Positions 8,226 to 15,918 of a stretch of DNA of 64,000 nt are shown here, one piece after another. Location of the stretch: the NCBI GenBank assembly GCA_020025545.1, contig JAHHRX010000008.1:1-64000 (forward strand), in the 5' to 3' direction. The position numbers were made by a program, and so were the translations under genes. The DNA is from Oscillospiraceae bacterium. Lineage in GTDB: Bacteria; Bacillota; Clostridia; Oscillospirales; Oscillospiraceae. The notes under the pieces were generated by a model. It saw only the letters and a program-made list of their open reading frames with translations. It did no database searches and was not told where the DNA came from. How positions within the stretch are numbered: position 1 is the stretch's first letter; each line of letters opens with the position of its first letter.

Positions 8226-8765
8226 TTATTTTTCTCCCGATTTCTGAAGCTGCCGGGCGGCCATGGGATAGTGCAGCGCCAGCTGATGCCAAGTTATCCG
8301 ATCCAGTTCTCCTGTTACGGGTAGCTGACTGAGCTGCTGGAAATCCGACAGGGAAGAGGCTGTGGGAATATCCAAAACCCCGGTCATTCCCGGCACGGCG
8401 ATGCTGCCATAGGCTTGCGACAGGACAATCAGCATCCCCTGCACAACATAGAGATTGGGGTCTGACTGTCCGCGGCGTATTATTTGCTCCGGAGGGAAAT
8501 AGATTTGCAGCGCTTTTGGCTGTTCTGTGAGGATTCGAACCGGTTCATAAACAGCAACGATCTGCTCCCAGGTATCCAGATCGGCAACCCCGGTAATGGG
8601 CAGGCCGTACCGCCGCTGGAAGGCACTGACTGCTGCGACTGTCTGCCGACCGTAGATACCGTCGGGAATGACGCTTGGCTGCATAGCATCCTGCTGTGCA
8701 ATGGTACGAAGCATGGTTTGCAGGCTGCGTACAGGCTGACCGACAAAAGATTCCATGGGTCTCAC
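8226..8765 (-). CDS. peptidoglycan-binding protein, two PG_binding_1 repeats
   Basis: 179 residues made of two peptidoglycan-binding-domain-1 repeats (~10-75 and ~98-170). The first has the hallmark 'DGIYGRQTVAAVSAFQRRYGLPITG'-type core; the second is weaker ('TGVLDIPTASSLSDFQQLS'). There is no catalytic domain and no signal peptide. It overlaps the stop of the upstream SleC-like gene (GTGA) and has GGAGG 7 nt before a GTG start, so it is the third gene of that operon. Its likely role is targeting or scaffolding on spore peptidoglycan with the SleC-like enzyme. Lack of a signal peptide fits synthesis in the mother cell. This is inferred from context. Confidence 0.75.
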   Translation of the reverse strand: MRPMESFVGQPVRSLQTMLRTIAQQDAMQPSVIPDGIYGRQTVAAVSAFQRRYGLPITGVADLDTWEQIVAVYEPVRILTEQPKALQIYFPPEQIIRRGQSDPNLYVVQGMLIVLSQAYGSIAVPGMTGVLDIPTASSLSDFQQLSQLPVTGELDRITWHQLALHYPMAARQLQKSGEK

Positions 8766-10000
8766 CGTATTACCTCCTGACTGATGGGGTCCTGCTGGCC
8801 CAAACGCAGAGGCTCCCCGGGATATTGGGTAAGGTTAGTGCTTTGAGAATAGCGCCCTTCCATAGAACGGCTGGGGGCAAAAGCGGTTACTGCAGCAGAC
8901 GGTCGGGGAGCTACCTGAAGATCCCGCAGGCTTGTGTTCTCTATACCGGAAAACTGATCGTAGATCCGATCCCATGTGGCATCGTCTACAATGCCGGTTT
9001 CGGGCAGACCGAACCAGCGCTGGGCGGCAATCACTGCATTTTTTGTTGCAGGGCCGAAAATGCCGTCTACCTGCAATCGGGGAATATCGGGAATATAAGC
9101 CGCCAACACAGCAAGCATATATTGCAGATGCTTTACCTTGTCACCGCTGTCGCCGATGCTGATGGCAGACGGATACTGCCAGTCAATGTTGTAAAATTGC
9201 TGTCCTAAGCTTCGAAGCTCAGACAAGGCATTGACGGCGGTATAGAGCCGTACAAGGGCGTACCATGTTTTCTGACCGACAATGCCGTCAGCGGTCAGAC
9301 CGAAAATCTGCTGAAATGCCTTGACTGAGGCTTCTGTGCGGGAACCGAAGATACCGTCCACCTTAGGAACTTTCGGAATGGCGGGGTAATTTTGAGATAT
9401 GCGGTTCAGCTCAGCCTGTATCACAACCACATCAGGGCCGGTACTGCCGCGGCGCAGAGGTGTGCCGGGATAGGAACCCTGGATGCCCTTGATCGGGGCA
9501 TTTACTACCGTTTCGATATCTCCGTAATAACGCTTGAGGATCTGGATGGAGTTTAAGCCTTGCTCCGCCAGATTTTGGCTGCCCCATTGGCTGAGTCCTT
9601 CACAGGTTACAGTCGTGCCGTTGCAGAATTTGGCTGCCAAAGGCTCAACAAATCTGGGACGGCGGATATAATCGTTAAAAAGCTCATCCACCAATTGGGA
9701 TATATTTTGAAAATAGCTCCGGCCGTTTACAAATGCCTGATCAAAGGCGGTGGAGCTTGTAATGTCAAATGGGTAGCCACGACTTCGGTAAAACTCTGTG
9801 TACACCCGGTTGAGAGCAAAAGATGTAATGGCCAAAATGTTAGCCCGCAGTGCGCTTTCATCCCATGTGGGATAAATTTCGCTGGAGGCTACATTTTTTA
9901 CATAATCAGCAAAAGGAACAGTGACATTGGTTGCGTTTGCAGACGGAGCACCTAAATGAACGGTGATTCTCTGAGGTATGAATGGCAGAACAGAAGTCAC
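8762..10000 (-). CDS. SleC-like spore cortex-lytic enzyme (SpoIID/LytB + PG-binding)
   Basis: 412 residues. An N-terminal SpoIID/LytB-type lytic transglycosylase domain (~15-165) contains 'ADYVKNVASSEIYPTW'; the Glu at residue 41 aligns with the catalytic Glu of SpoIID. Two PG_binding_1 domains follow (~178-260 and ~280-352), then a Pro/Ser-rich tail of about 60 residues. The segment order and phrases such as 'NRVYTEFYRSRGYPFDI' and 'CEGLSQWGSQ' match the clostridial germination enzyme SleC as I know it. SleC cleaves spore-cortex peptidoglycan after proteolytic activation. Here the enzyme lacks SleC's own N-terminal domain, which the preceding gene appears to encode separately. Start GTG 10000 follows TAGGAGGT. 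No signal peptide. Middle gene of a three-gene operon. Confidence 0.8.
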   Translation of the reverse strand: MTSVLPFIPQRITVHLGAPSANATNVTVPFADYVKNVASSEIYPTWDESALRANILAITSFALNRVYTEFYRSRGYPFDITSSTAFDQAFVNGRSYFQNISQLVDELFNDYIRRPRFVEPLAAKFCNGTTVTCEGLSQWGSQNLAEQGLNSIQILKRYYGDIETVVNAPIKGIQGSYPGTPLRRGSTGPDVVVIQAELNRISQNYPAIPKVPKVDGIFGSRTEASVKAFQQIFGLTADGIVGQKTWYALVRLYTAVNALSELRSLGQQFYNIDWQYPSAISIGDSGDKVKHLQYMLAVLAAYIPDIPRLQVDGIFGPATKNAVIAAQRWFGLPETGIVDDATWDRIYDQFSGIENTSLRDLQVAPRPSAAVTAFAPSRSMEGRYSQSTNLTQYPGEPLRLGQQDPISQEVIR

Positions 10001-10011
10001 TTTGCTACCTC

Positions 10012-10392
10012 CTAGAGATTTTGCGGCGGCGTATTGAAGGTTTCTGATTTGTTGCGATCCTCCGGAAATTCCGACAGGGGTATCATTTCCAGATCCTGCT
10101 GGGTGACAGTACCGGAAAATACCTGAAGATTACGAATAAAGATCTCTTCGTAACCTTCCCGTTCCACTCGGAGGTTCACCGTTGTAAAGGGTGCAGCACT
10201 TTCTTCCGGGGACTGACTGGTTTCCTGTGATGGGGTCACCAATTCGATGGGGGTGATTTCCCCGCTTCGGTTTGTTATACGCATAGCCAGCGCTGTGCCA
10301 TCGGGGGCTGTGACCGTGATGGCGGCTCCCTGCAAGGGAATCTGGGCGTAGCTTGTGTAGACTCTTGCCTGTATAAATCCTGTATCAGACAG
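10012..10392 (-). CDS. SleC N-terminal-domain-like protein, probable non-AUG start
   Basis: About 126 residues folding as a carboxypeptidase-regulatory-like beta domain ('FIQARVYTSYAQIPLQGAAI', then 'TTVNLRVEREGYEEIFIRN'), followed by an acidic tail. This resembles the N-terminal pre/pro region of clostridial SleC, which here is a gene of its own 11 nt before the enzyme. The start is odd. The only standard start in frame is TTG 10419, which has no ribosome site and lies at or upstream of the predicted transcription start. AAAGGAGGG (10399-10407) is instead followed 6 nt later by CTG (10392), preceded by two ATT codons. I therefore place the start at CTG 10392. A role as inhibitor or targeting partner of the downstream enzyme is inference. 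Confidence 0.65.
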   Translation of the reverse strand: MSDTGFIQARVYTSYAQIPLQGAAITVTAPDGTALAMRITNRSGEITPIELVTPSQETSQSPEESAAPFTTVNLRVEREGYEEIFIRNLQVFSGTVTQQDLEMIPLSEFPEDRNKSETFNTPPQNL

Positions 10393-10420
10393 AATAATCC
10401 CTCCTTTCTGATTTCGCAAT

Positions 10421-10448
10421 TATCTTATGCGGCAGAAAGGGAAAAAGT
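10421..10448 (-). promoter_or_regulatory. sigma-K-like promoter of sleC-type operon
   Basis: On the minus strand AC (10447-10448), 17 nt, CATAAGATA (10421-10429). This fits the sigma-K consensus AC-N16/17-CATANNNTA exactly. No sigma-A promoter is visible for this operon. Confidence 0.6.
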
Positions 10449-10468
10449 GCAGCGAAAAGTTTTCTGTG

Positions 10469-10496
10469 ACAAAGGGACGCAGGCTGGCATACAATA
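10469..10496 (+). promoter_or_regulatory. sigma-K-like (or sigma-E-like) promoter of asparagine-synthetase-like gene
   Basis: AC (10469-10470), 17 nt, CATACAATA (10488-10496) fits AC-N16/17-CATANNNTA. The -10 also equals the sigma-E -10 CATACANT, but no sigma-E -35 (KMATATW) is present. Confidence 0.6.
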
Positions 10497-10524
10497 GGAA
10501 TATGATATGAGAGGAGGAATGGTT

Positions 10525-12342
10525 ATGTCTGCCATTGCAGGAATCATAAATCTCGATACCGGAGAGGAAGCCGTTGAGAGGATGATCAAAACCATGCGCC
10601 TGAGGGGAAGAGCAGGGACGGATTACTACAGGGAACAGGAGACCTGCCTGCTTCAAAGCAGAAGCAAAGCTGCAGCCCTCCAGGATACTCCGCCTTTGGC
10701 GCTGTGGGACGGGAATGAGGAATATGTAGCGGTGCTGGACGGAAAACTATATAACAGCCGGGACATTCGCAAAGGACTTGAAATGCTGGGACACAGCTTT
10801 CATGGACGAACAGATGCCGAGCTCCTGCTGCACGCCTATGCCCAGTGGGGAGAAGATTGCCTTGAAAGGCTCGACGGTACTTTTGCGTTTGCCATATGGG
10901 ATGTAAAACGAAAGCGGCTTTTCATGGCAAGAGACAGATTGGGGGTAAAGCCGTTTTTCTATAAAGAACATAGGGGCGGACTGCTGTTCGCGTCGGAAAT
11001 CAAAATGATTTTGGGCTACCCTACGGTGAAACCGGAACTTACCGAGGAGGGTGCGGCGCAGATCCTGCTGCTGGGCCCGGGACGGATCCCCGGCTCCGGC
11101 GTGTTTCGGGACATCCGGGAGTTGGAACCGGGGTGGTGCGGTCAGTATGAAAATGGCAGGCTGACACTGCGGCAATACTGGCGCCTCAAAGATCGGGAAC
11201 ACAGGGAAAACTTTGAGGAAACAGCAGAGACCGTCCGGCGGCTGGTCACAAACAGCATCCTGCGGCAATCTGCGGGGGAAGAGAATATGGGGGCTTTCCT
11301 TTCCGGCGGGCTGGATTCAAGCCTTGTGACAGCCGTCTGTGCCCGCAGGAAAGCAGATTGCGGCGGTGTCCTTAAAACATTCTCCGTGGACTATGAGAAC
11401 AGCGATCAGTATTTTGTCCCCAATAAGTTCCAGCCCAATTCCGATGGATACTACATTCGTCTGATGGAGCAGACCGTTCACACGGATCACCATTGGTGCG
11501 TACTGTCTCCTGAACAGTTGCTGAATACCTTGGAGGAAGCCATGTATGCAAGAGATCTGCCCGGCATGGCGGATGTGGATGCTTCCTTGCTGGCATTTTG
11601 CCGATATGTGAAAGTCTATACGGACACCGTACTGTCCGGGGAATGTGCCGATGAGATTTTCGGAGGCTATCCATGGTACCGTGATCCTGAGATCCGCAGC
11701 CGGGAGGGGTTCCCCTGGGCACAGAACACAGCCCAGCGGATTGCTTTGCTGAATCCGCATCTTCGCAGCCGGATAAAATGTGAGGAATTTGTGGCGGATG
11801 AATATCAAAGAACCCTTCGGGAAAGTGACATCCTGCCGGGTACTTCCGGAGAAGAGGCACGGATGAAGGAAATGATGAACCTCAATCTGCGCTGGTTTAT
11901 GCAGACACTGCTGGATCGCAGCGACCGAATGAGTATGTATGCAGGGATGGAGATTCGGGTGCCTTTCTGTGATTACCACATTGCAGAGTATCTTTACGGA
12001 GTCCCGTGGGAATACAAGGACTATCAGGGCAAGGAAAAGGGGCTGCTGCGGATGGCCATGGCGGATCTTCTGCCGAAGGAAGTTGCGTGGCGGAAGAAAA
12101 GCCCGTATCCCAAAACCTTTGACCCGGCCTATGAAAACGCGGTGCGCATACGGCTCACAAAGCTGCTTGAAACGGATGCGCCGCTGTTTGCGCTGGTAGA
12201 TCGAAAAGAAGCGCAGCAGATCCTAAATCGGGACGATCCGTGGCCGTGGTACGGTCAACTGATGCGCAGACCGCAAATTATTGCATATTTGCTGCAAATT
12301 AATGCTTGGATGGAGCATTATAGTGTAAATCTTGTCTATTGA
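10525..12342 (+). CDS. asparagine-synthetase-like protein lacking glutaminase Cys
   Basis: 605 residues with the AsnB layout: N-terminal Ntn-glutaminase fold (~1-185) and C-terminal ATP-pyrophosphatase synthetase domain. The PPi-loop is intact (SGGLDSS near residue 259). In active AsnB the residue after the initiator Met is the nucleophilic Cys; here the start is MSAIAG, so Ser takes that place. The oxyanion Asn of NGEIYN is Asp (DGKLYN), and HRGPD has become LRGRAG. Glutamine hydrolysis is therefore unlikely. The synthetase half could use free ammonia or amidate another carboxylate. ATG 10525 is chosen because GAGGAGG at 10511 lies 7 nt before it. A sigma-K-like promoter and divergence from the SleC-like operon suggest mother-cell expression in sporulation. 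B. subtilis AsnO is a known sporulation-linked relative. Confidence 0.85.
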   Translation: MSAIAGIINLDTGEEAVERMIKTMRLRGRAGTDYYREQETCLLQSRSKAAALQDTPPLALWDGNEEYVAVLDGKLYNSRDIRKGLEMLGHSFHGRTDAELLLHAYAQWGEDCLERLDGTFAFAIWDVKRKRLFMARDRLGVKPFFYKEHRGGLLFASEIKMILGYPTVKPELTEEGAAQILLLGPGRIPGSGVFRDIRELEPGWCGQYENGRLTLRQYWRLKDREHRENFEETAETVRRLVTNSILRQSAGEENMGAFLSGGLDSSLVTAVCARRKADCGGVLKTFSVDYENSDQYFVPNKFQPNSDGYYIRLMEQTVHTDHHWCVLSPEQLLNTLEEAMYARDLPGMADVDASLLAFCRYVKVYTDTVLSGECADEIFGGYPWYRDPEIRSREGFPWAQNTAQRIALLNPHLRSRIKCEEFVADEYQRTLRESDILPGTSGEEARMKEMMNLNLRWFMQTLLDRSDRMSMYAGMEIRVPFCDYHIAEYLYGVPWEYKDYQGKEKGLLRMAMADLLPKEVAWRKKSPYPKTFDPAYENAVRIRLTKLLETDAPLFALVDRKEAQQILNRDDPWPWYGQLMRRPQIIAYLLQINAWMEHYSVNLVY

Positions 12343-12367
12343 CAGGGAAGCCTGGATAGAATAAAAT
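12339..12367 (+). promoter_or_regulatory. sigma-A promoter of pyk
   Basis: TTGACA (12339-12344), 17 nt, TAAAAT (12362-12367). The -35 overlaps the stop codon of the upstream gene. Confidence 0.75.
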
Positions 12368-12400
12368 GTAATTAAATTCAAATGCGGGAGGACTTTTACC

Positions 12401-13813
12401 GTGAGAAAAACAAAAATTATCTGCACTATTGGCCCTGCCAGTCAGAACGAAGAAACACTGACTCAGATGTGTCTTGCAGGCATGAATGTTGCAAGAATGA
12501 ACTTCTCCCATGGCGACCATGCAGAGCACAAAGCAAAAATGGATCTTGTAAAAAAAGTCCGGGATAAGCTGGAATTGCCTATTTCGATTATGCTGGACAC
12601 CAAAGGACCTGAGTATCGGATCGGTACCTTTGCCGAGGGCTCTGTGGAGGTTCGGGAAGGGGATACCTTCACCTTTACCACGCAGGATGTGGAGGGCGAC
12701 AATACCCGTGTCTCTGTCAGCTATAAGAGACTTGCAAAGGATCTTTCCGTGGGCGATCGCATCATGGTCAGCAACGGTATTTTGATTTTTGAGGTAACTG
12801 AGCTTACCCAGACCGATGTTATCTGCCGCGTTATTGTGGGCGGTACCATGAGCAACAAGAAGAGCATGTGCTTCCCCAATAAGGTCATGTCCGGTCCTTA
12901 TCTTTCCGAGCAGGATAAGAAGGATCTGCTGTTCGGCATTGAAAACGATGTCGATTTTGTGGCGGCTTCCTTTGTTTCCCGGAAGCAGGATGTACTGGAT
13001 CTGCGGAAATTCCTGGACGACAACGGCGGTCAGGATATCGACATTATCGCCAAGATCGAAAACCGCTCCGGTGTGGACAATATCACCGAAATCTGCGACG
13101 CCTGTGAAGGTATTATGATTGCTCGTGGTGATCTGGGTGTTGAGATTCCCTTTGTGGAAGTTCCTGCCATTCAGAAAATGGTGATCAGCAAGTGCCGCCT
13201 GCTGGGCAAGCGGGTTATTACCGCTACGGAAATGCTGGAAACTATGATTTACAATCCCAGACCCACCCGTGCAGAGATCTCTGATGTGGCCAACGCTGTT
13301 TATGACGGAACCTCTGCCATTATGCTGTCCGGCGAGTCTGCCGCAGGCAAGTACCCGGTGGAGGCTGTGCGGAACATGGCAAGCATTGCCGAGTATACCG
13401 AGCAGCACACCAGCTACCGTAAGCGTTTCAGAAATTCTGAGTTCCGCATCAATAATAATCTGGATGCCATTTCCCACGCTACCTGTTCCATGGCCATCGA
13501 TGTGGGTGCCAAGGGTATTGTGGTATGCTCCGTTTCGGGCAAGACCGCTATGATGGTAAGCCGTTTCCGCTGCCCGGTGAGCATCATCGGCATGACTACC
13601 GATCGTAAGGTATGGCGGAAGCTGGGCCTCAGCTGGGGTGTAACTCCGGTACTGTCCGATAAGTTTACCTCTATGGATGTTATGTTCCACTATGCCCGTG
13701 CCTGCGCCAAGAAGTGGCTGAATCTGAATCCGGGCGACAATGTGGTGCTTACCGGCGGTCCTATTGACGGCTCCCGTGGCAATACCAATACCATTAAGGT
13801 TGAAAAGATTTAA
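12401..13813 (+). CDS. pyk: pyruvate kinase
   Basis: 470 residues, the usual length of bacterial pyruvate kinase without the extra PEP-utiliser C-terminal domain of Bacillus enzymes. It converts phosphoenolpyruvate and ADP to pyruvate and ATP at the end of glycolysis. Visible signatures are 'ARMNFSHG' near the N-terminus, 'LDTKGPEYR', 'IIAKIENRSGVDN' with the catalytic Lys, the Mg-binding 'MIARGDLGVE', and 'TATEMLETM' followed by 'PTRAEISDVANAV'. The GTG start follows CGGGAGGA. It is transcribed from its own sigma-A promoter; no clear terminator separates it from the T-box promoter 24 nt after the stop. Confidence 0.98.
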   Translation: MRKTKIICTIGPASQNEETLTQMCLAGMNVARMNFSHGDHAEHKAKMDLVKKVRDKLELPISIMLDTKGPEYRIGTFAEGSVEVREGDTFTFTTQDVEGDNTRVSVSYKRLAKDLSVGDRIMVSNGILIFEVTELTQTDVICRVIVGGTMSNKKSMCFPNKVMSGPYLSEQDKKDLLFGIENDVDFVAASFVSRKQDVLDLRKFLDDNGGQDIDIIAKIENRSGVDNITEICDACEGIMIARGDLGVEIPFVEVPAIQKMVISKCRLLGKRVITATEMLETMIYNPRPTRAEISDVANAVYDGTSAIMLSGESAAGKYPVEAVRNMASIAEYTEQHTSYRKRFRNSEFRINNNLDAISHATCSMAIDVGAKGIVVCSVSGKTAMMVSRFRCPVSIIGMTTDRKVWRKLGLSWGVTPVLSDKFTSMDVMFHYARACAKKWLNLNPGDNVVLTGGPIDGSRGNTNTIKVEKI

Positions 13814-13836
13814 TTTCCCGTTTTGCGAAAAATATA

Positions 13837-13865
13837 TTGACGAACCCGGAAGAATGGGTTACAAT
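13837..13865 (+). promoter_or_regulatory. sigma-A promoter of met T-box/metNIQ
   Basis: TTGACG (13837-13842), 17 nt, TACAAT (13860-13865). Confidence 0.75.
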
Positions 13866-13871
13866 AGGTTC

Positions 13872-14140
13872 AATTCTTGAATAAGAAAAGCTGTGAAGGG
13901 AAGAGTAAGCCCGCCGAATGCGTTCAGAGAGCCCCGGTATGGTGTGATGGGGTACGACTAAGTGAGCCGAACATGGTCCCGGAGCTGTGCAGGCGATAAG
14001 TAGTCTGTGCCGGGTGCGCCCGTTAGAGCGCAGGAGTATGTTGGTACTCCCGGAGGCAATTATCGCGAGGTAATTGTGAATCAAGGTGGTAACACGGTTT
14101 TTAGCCGTCCTTGTGCGTTTGCATAAGGACGGCTTTTTTT
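13872..14140 (+). promoter_or_regulatory. T-box riboswitch, methionine specifier
   Basis: About 270-nt leader with a long stem I and a specifier region reading GAACATGG, whose ATG (13973-13975) is the Met codon. A T-box sequence (AAGGTGGTAACACGG, 14083-14097) pairs with the uncharged tRNA acceptor end. A terminator stem follows (AGCCGTCCTT and partner, 14103-14133) with a T run to 14140. Uncharged tRNA-Met would favour the antiterminator and switch on the methionine importer downstream. Confidence 0.92.
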
Positions 14141-14160
14141 GCTTGTAGGGAGGGTTTTTC

Positions 14161-15174
14161 GTGAGTAAAATCATTGAGATCGAAAATCTTTGCAAAACTT
14201 TTGGCGCCGGTGACGATCAGGTGGCAGCCTTGCAGAATGTGAACCTGTCTGTGGAGAAGGGGGAGATTTTCGGTATTATCGGACTTTCGGGTGCCGGTAA
14301 AAGTACATTGGTGCGGTGCATCAATCTGCTTGAGCGCCCCGATTCCGGAAAAGTGCTGTTCCATGGCAGGGATTTGATGGCACTGACGCCCAGGCAGCTT
14401 CGGAAGGAGCGGCGGATCATTTCCATGATTTTCCAGAGCTTCAACCTGCTGGAGCAGAGAACGGCACTGGAAAATATCTGCTTCCCCATGGAATTGGCGG
14501 GTGTGCCTAAAAAGCAGGCCGAGAAACGGGCGGAGGAGCTTCTCAAGGAGGTGGGACTTCCTGATAAGCGGGATTTTTATCCGGTGCAGCTTTCCGGCGG
14601 ACAGAAGCAGCGAATTGCCATTGCAAGAGCGCTGGCCTCTGACCCGGAGGTGCTTCTGTGTGATGAAGCTACTTCCGCACTGGATCCCAAGACCACCCGG
14701 GACACGCTGCGGCTTTTGCAGGACATCAACACGCGGCTGGGCATTACCGTCATTATTATCACCCATGATATGAAGGTGATTGAGGAAATCTGCGGACGGG
14801 TTGCTATTCTGAACCACGGCAAGGTGGCAGAGTGTGGCGCTGTGGAGGATATATTCTCCAATCCCCAGACCTCAGCCGGACGGCGGCTGGTGTATCCCGA
14901 TGGTATGCCCTACGAGCAGCTGCCAACGGGCAGAGTCGTCCGTGTGGCCTTTAACGGCGGCACGGTTTATCAGCCACTGATCGCTACGCTTGCCATTGAC
15001 TGCGGTGTCAAGGTGAATATTCTGGCAGCCGATACCCGCAACATTGACGGAAAGGTTTTCGGCACCATGATTCTGGGCCTTCCGGAGGATGAAAAAGAAG
15101 CAGCAAAAGCCATGAATTATATTCAGTCTCAAAAATATGTTACAGTAGAGGAGGTTTCAGATTATCATGCTTGA
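14161..15174 (+). CDS. metN: methionine ABC importer, ATP-binding protein
   Basis: 337 residues: ABC ATPase (Walker A GLSGAGKST near residue 41, signature 'QLSGGQKQR', Walker B 'LLCDEATSALDP') followed by the ~80-residue C-terminal ACT-like NIL regulatory domain of MetN, which binds methionine for feedback inhibition. It starts at GTG 14161 after GGGAGGG and 20 nt behind the T-box terminator. It overlaps metI by 8 nt. T-box control with a Met specifier and the MetI/MetQ neighbours fix the substrate as methionine. Confidence 0.97.
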   Translation: MSKIIEIENLCKTFGAGDDQVAALQNVNLSVEKGEIFGIIGLSGAGKSTLVRCINLLERPDSGKVLFHGRDLMALTPRQLRKERRIISMIFQSFNLLEQRTALENICFPMELAGVPKKQAEKRAEELLKEVGLPDKRDFYPVQLSGGQKQRIAIARALASDPEVLLCDEATSALDPKTTRDTLRLLQDINTRLGITVIIITHDMKVIEEICGRVAILNHGKVAECGAVEDIFSNPQTSAGRRLVYPDGMPYEQLPTGRVVRVAFNGGTVYQPLIATLAIDCGVKVNILAADTRNIDGKVFGTMILGLPEDEKEAAKAMNYIQSQKYVTVEEVSDYHA

Positions 15175-15916
15175 GCAAATTGCAGCCTTGCTGGAATCCT
15201 GGGGTGTTCGGAAAGCGCTGGAACAGTTGGAATTTCTGCTGGATCCCGAAACACTCCCTATGGCTATTTGGGAAACCCTGTATGCACCGTTGCTGTCAGC
15301 GGTATTTGCTTATGCCATCGGACTGCCTCTGGGTATTCTGCTGGTAATTGGTGAGAAGGGTGGCATCCATCCCATTCCCAAGCCTGTTATGAATGTACTG
15401 AACGGTATTATCAATCTGCTCCGCTCTGTTCCGTTCCTCATTCTGATGGTTCTGGTGTTCCCTCTGAGCCGCCTGATTTTGGGCACGGTCATCGGCACGA
15501 CAGCCACCATTGTCCCGCTGACGGTGGCAGCAGCGCCCTATGTGGCACGGCTGGTGGAATCCAGCGTGCGGGAAATGAATCAGGGCGTTCTGGAAGCTGC
15601 CCAGTCCATGGGCTGTTCCACATGGCAGATTGTTGCCAAGGTAATCCTGCCGGAATGCAAACCCAGCCTGATTAACGGCGCTACCAATGCGGCTATTACC
15701 ATTTTGGGCTACGGCGCTATGGCAGGTGCCATCGGCGGCGGTGGCCTCGGTGCACTGAGCCTCCTGCGTGGACACGGCAGAGGACAGGTGCTGGTTCTTT
15801 ATGTGTCCGTCATTATTCTGGTGATTCTTGTTCAGATCATCCAGTCCATCGGAACTGCGCTTTGCGCCAAAACCGATAGGCGCATTAGCCATAACACTGA
15901 AAAAAGGGAGAAGTAA
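15167..15916 (+). CDS. metI: methionine ABC importer, permease
   Basis: 249 residues, about 30 longer at the N-terminus than typical MetI. It has five hydrophobic segments and the inner-membrane importer EAA-type loop 'EAAQSMGCSTWQIVAKVILPE' near residue 145, which contacts MetN. The ATG at 15167 lies within the last codons of metN and follows GAGGAGG, so translation is coupled. Middle gene of the metNIQ operon. Confidence 0.96.
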   Translation: MLEQIAALLESWGVRKALEQLEFLLDPETLPMAIWETLYAPLLSAVFAYAIGLPLGILLVIGEKGGIHPIPKPVMNVLNGIINLLRSVPFLILMVLVFPLSRLILGTVIGTTATIVPLTVAAAPYVARLVESSVREMNQGVLEAAQSMGCSTWQIVAKVILPECKPSLINGATNAAITILGYGAMAGAIGGGGLGALSLLRGHGRGQVLVLYVSVIILVILVQIIQSIGTALCAKTDRRISHNTEKREK

Positions 15917-15918
15917 TC

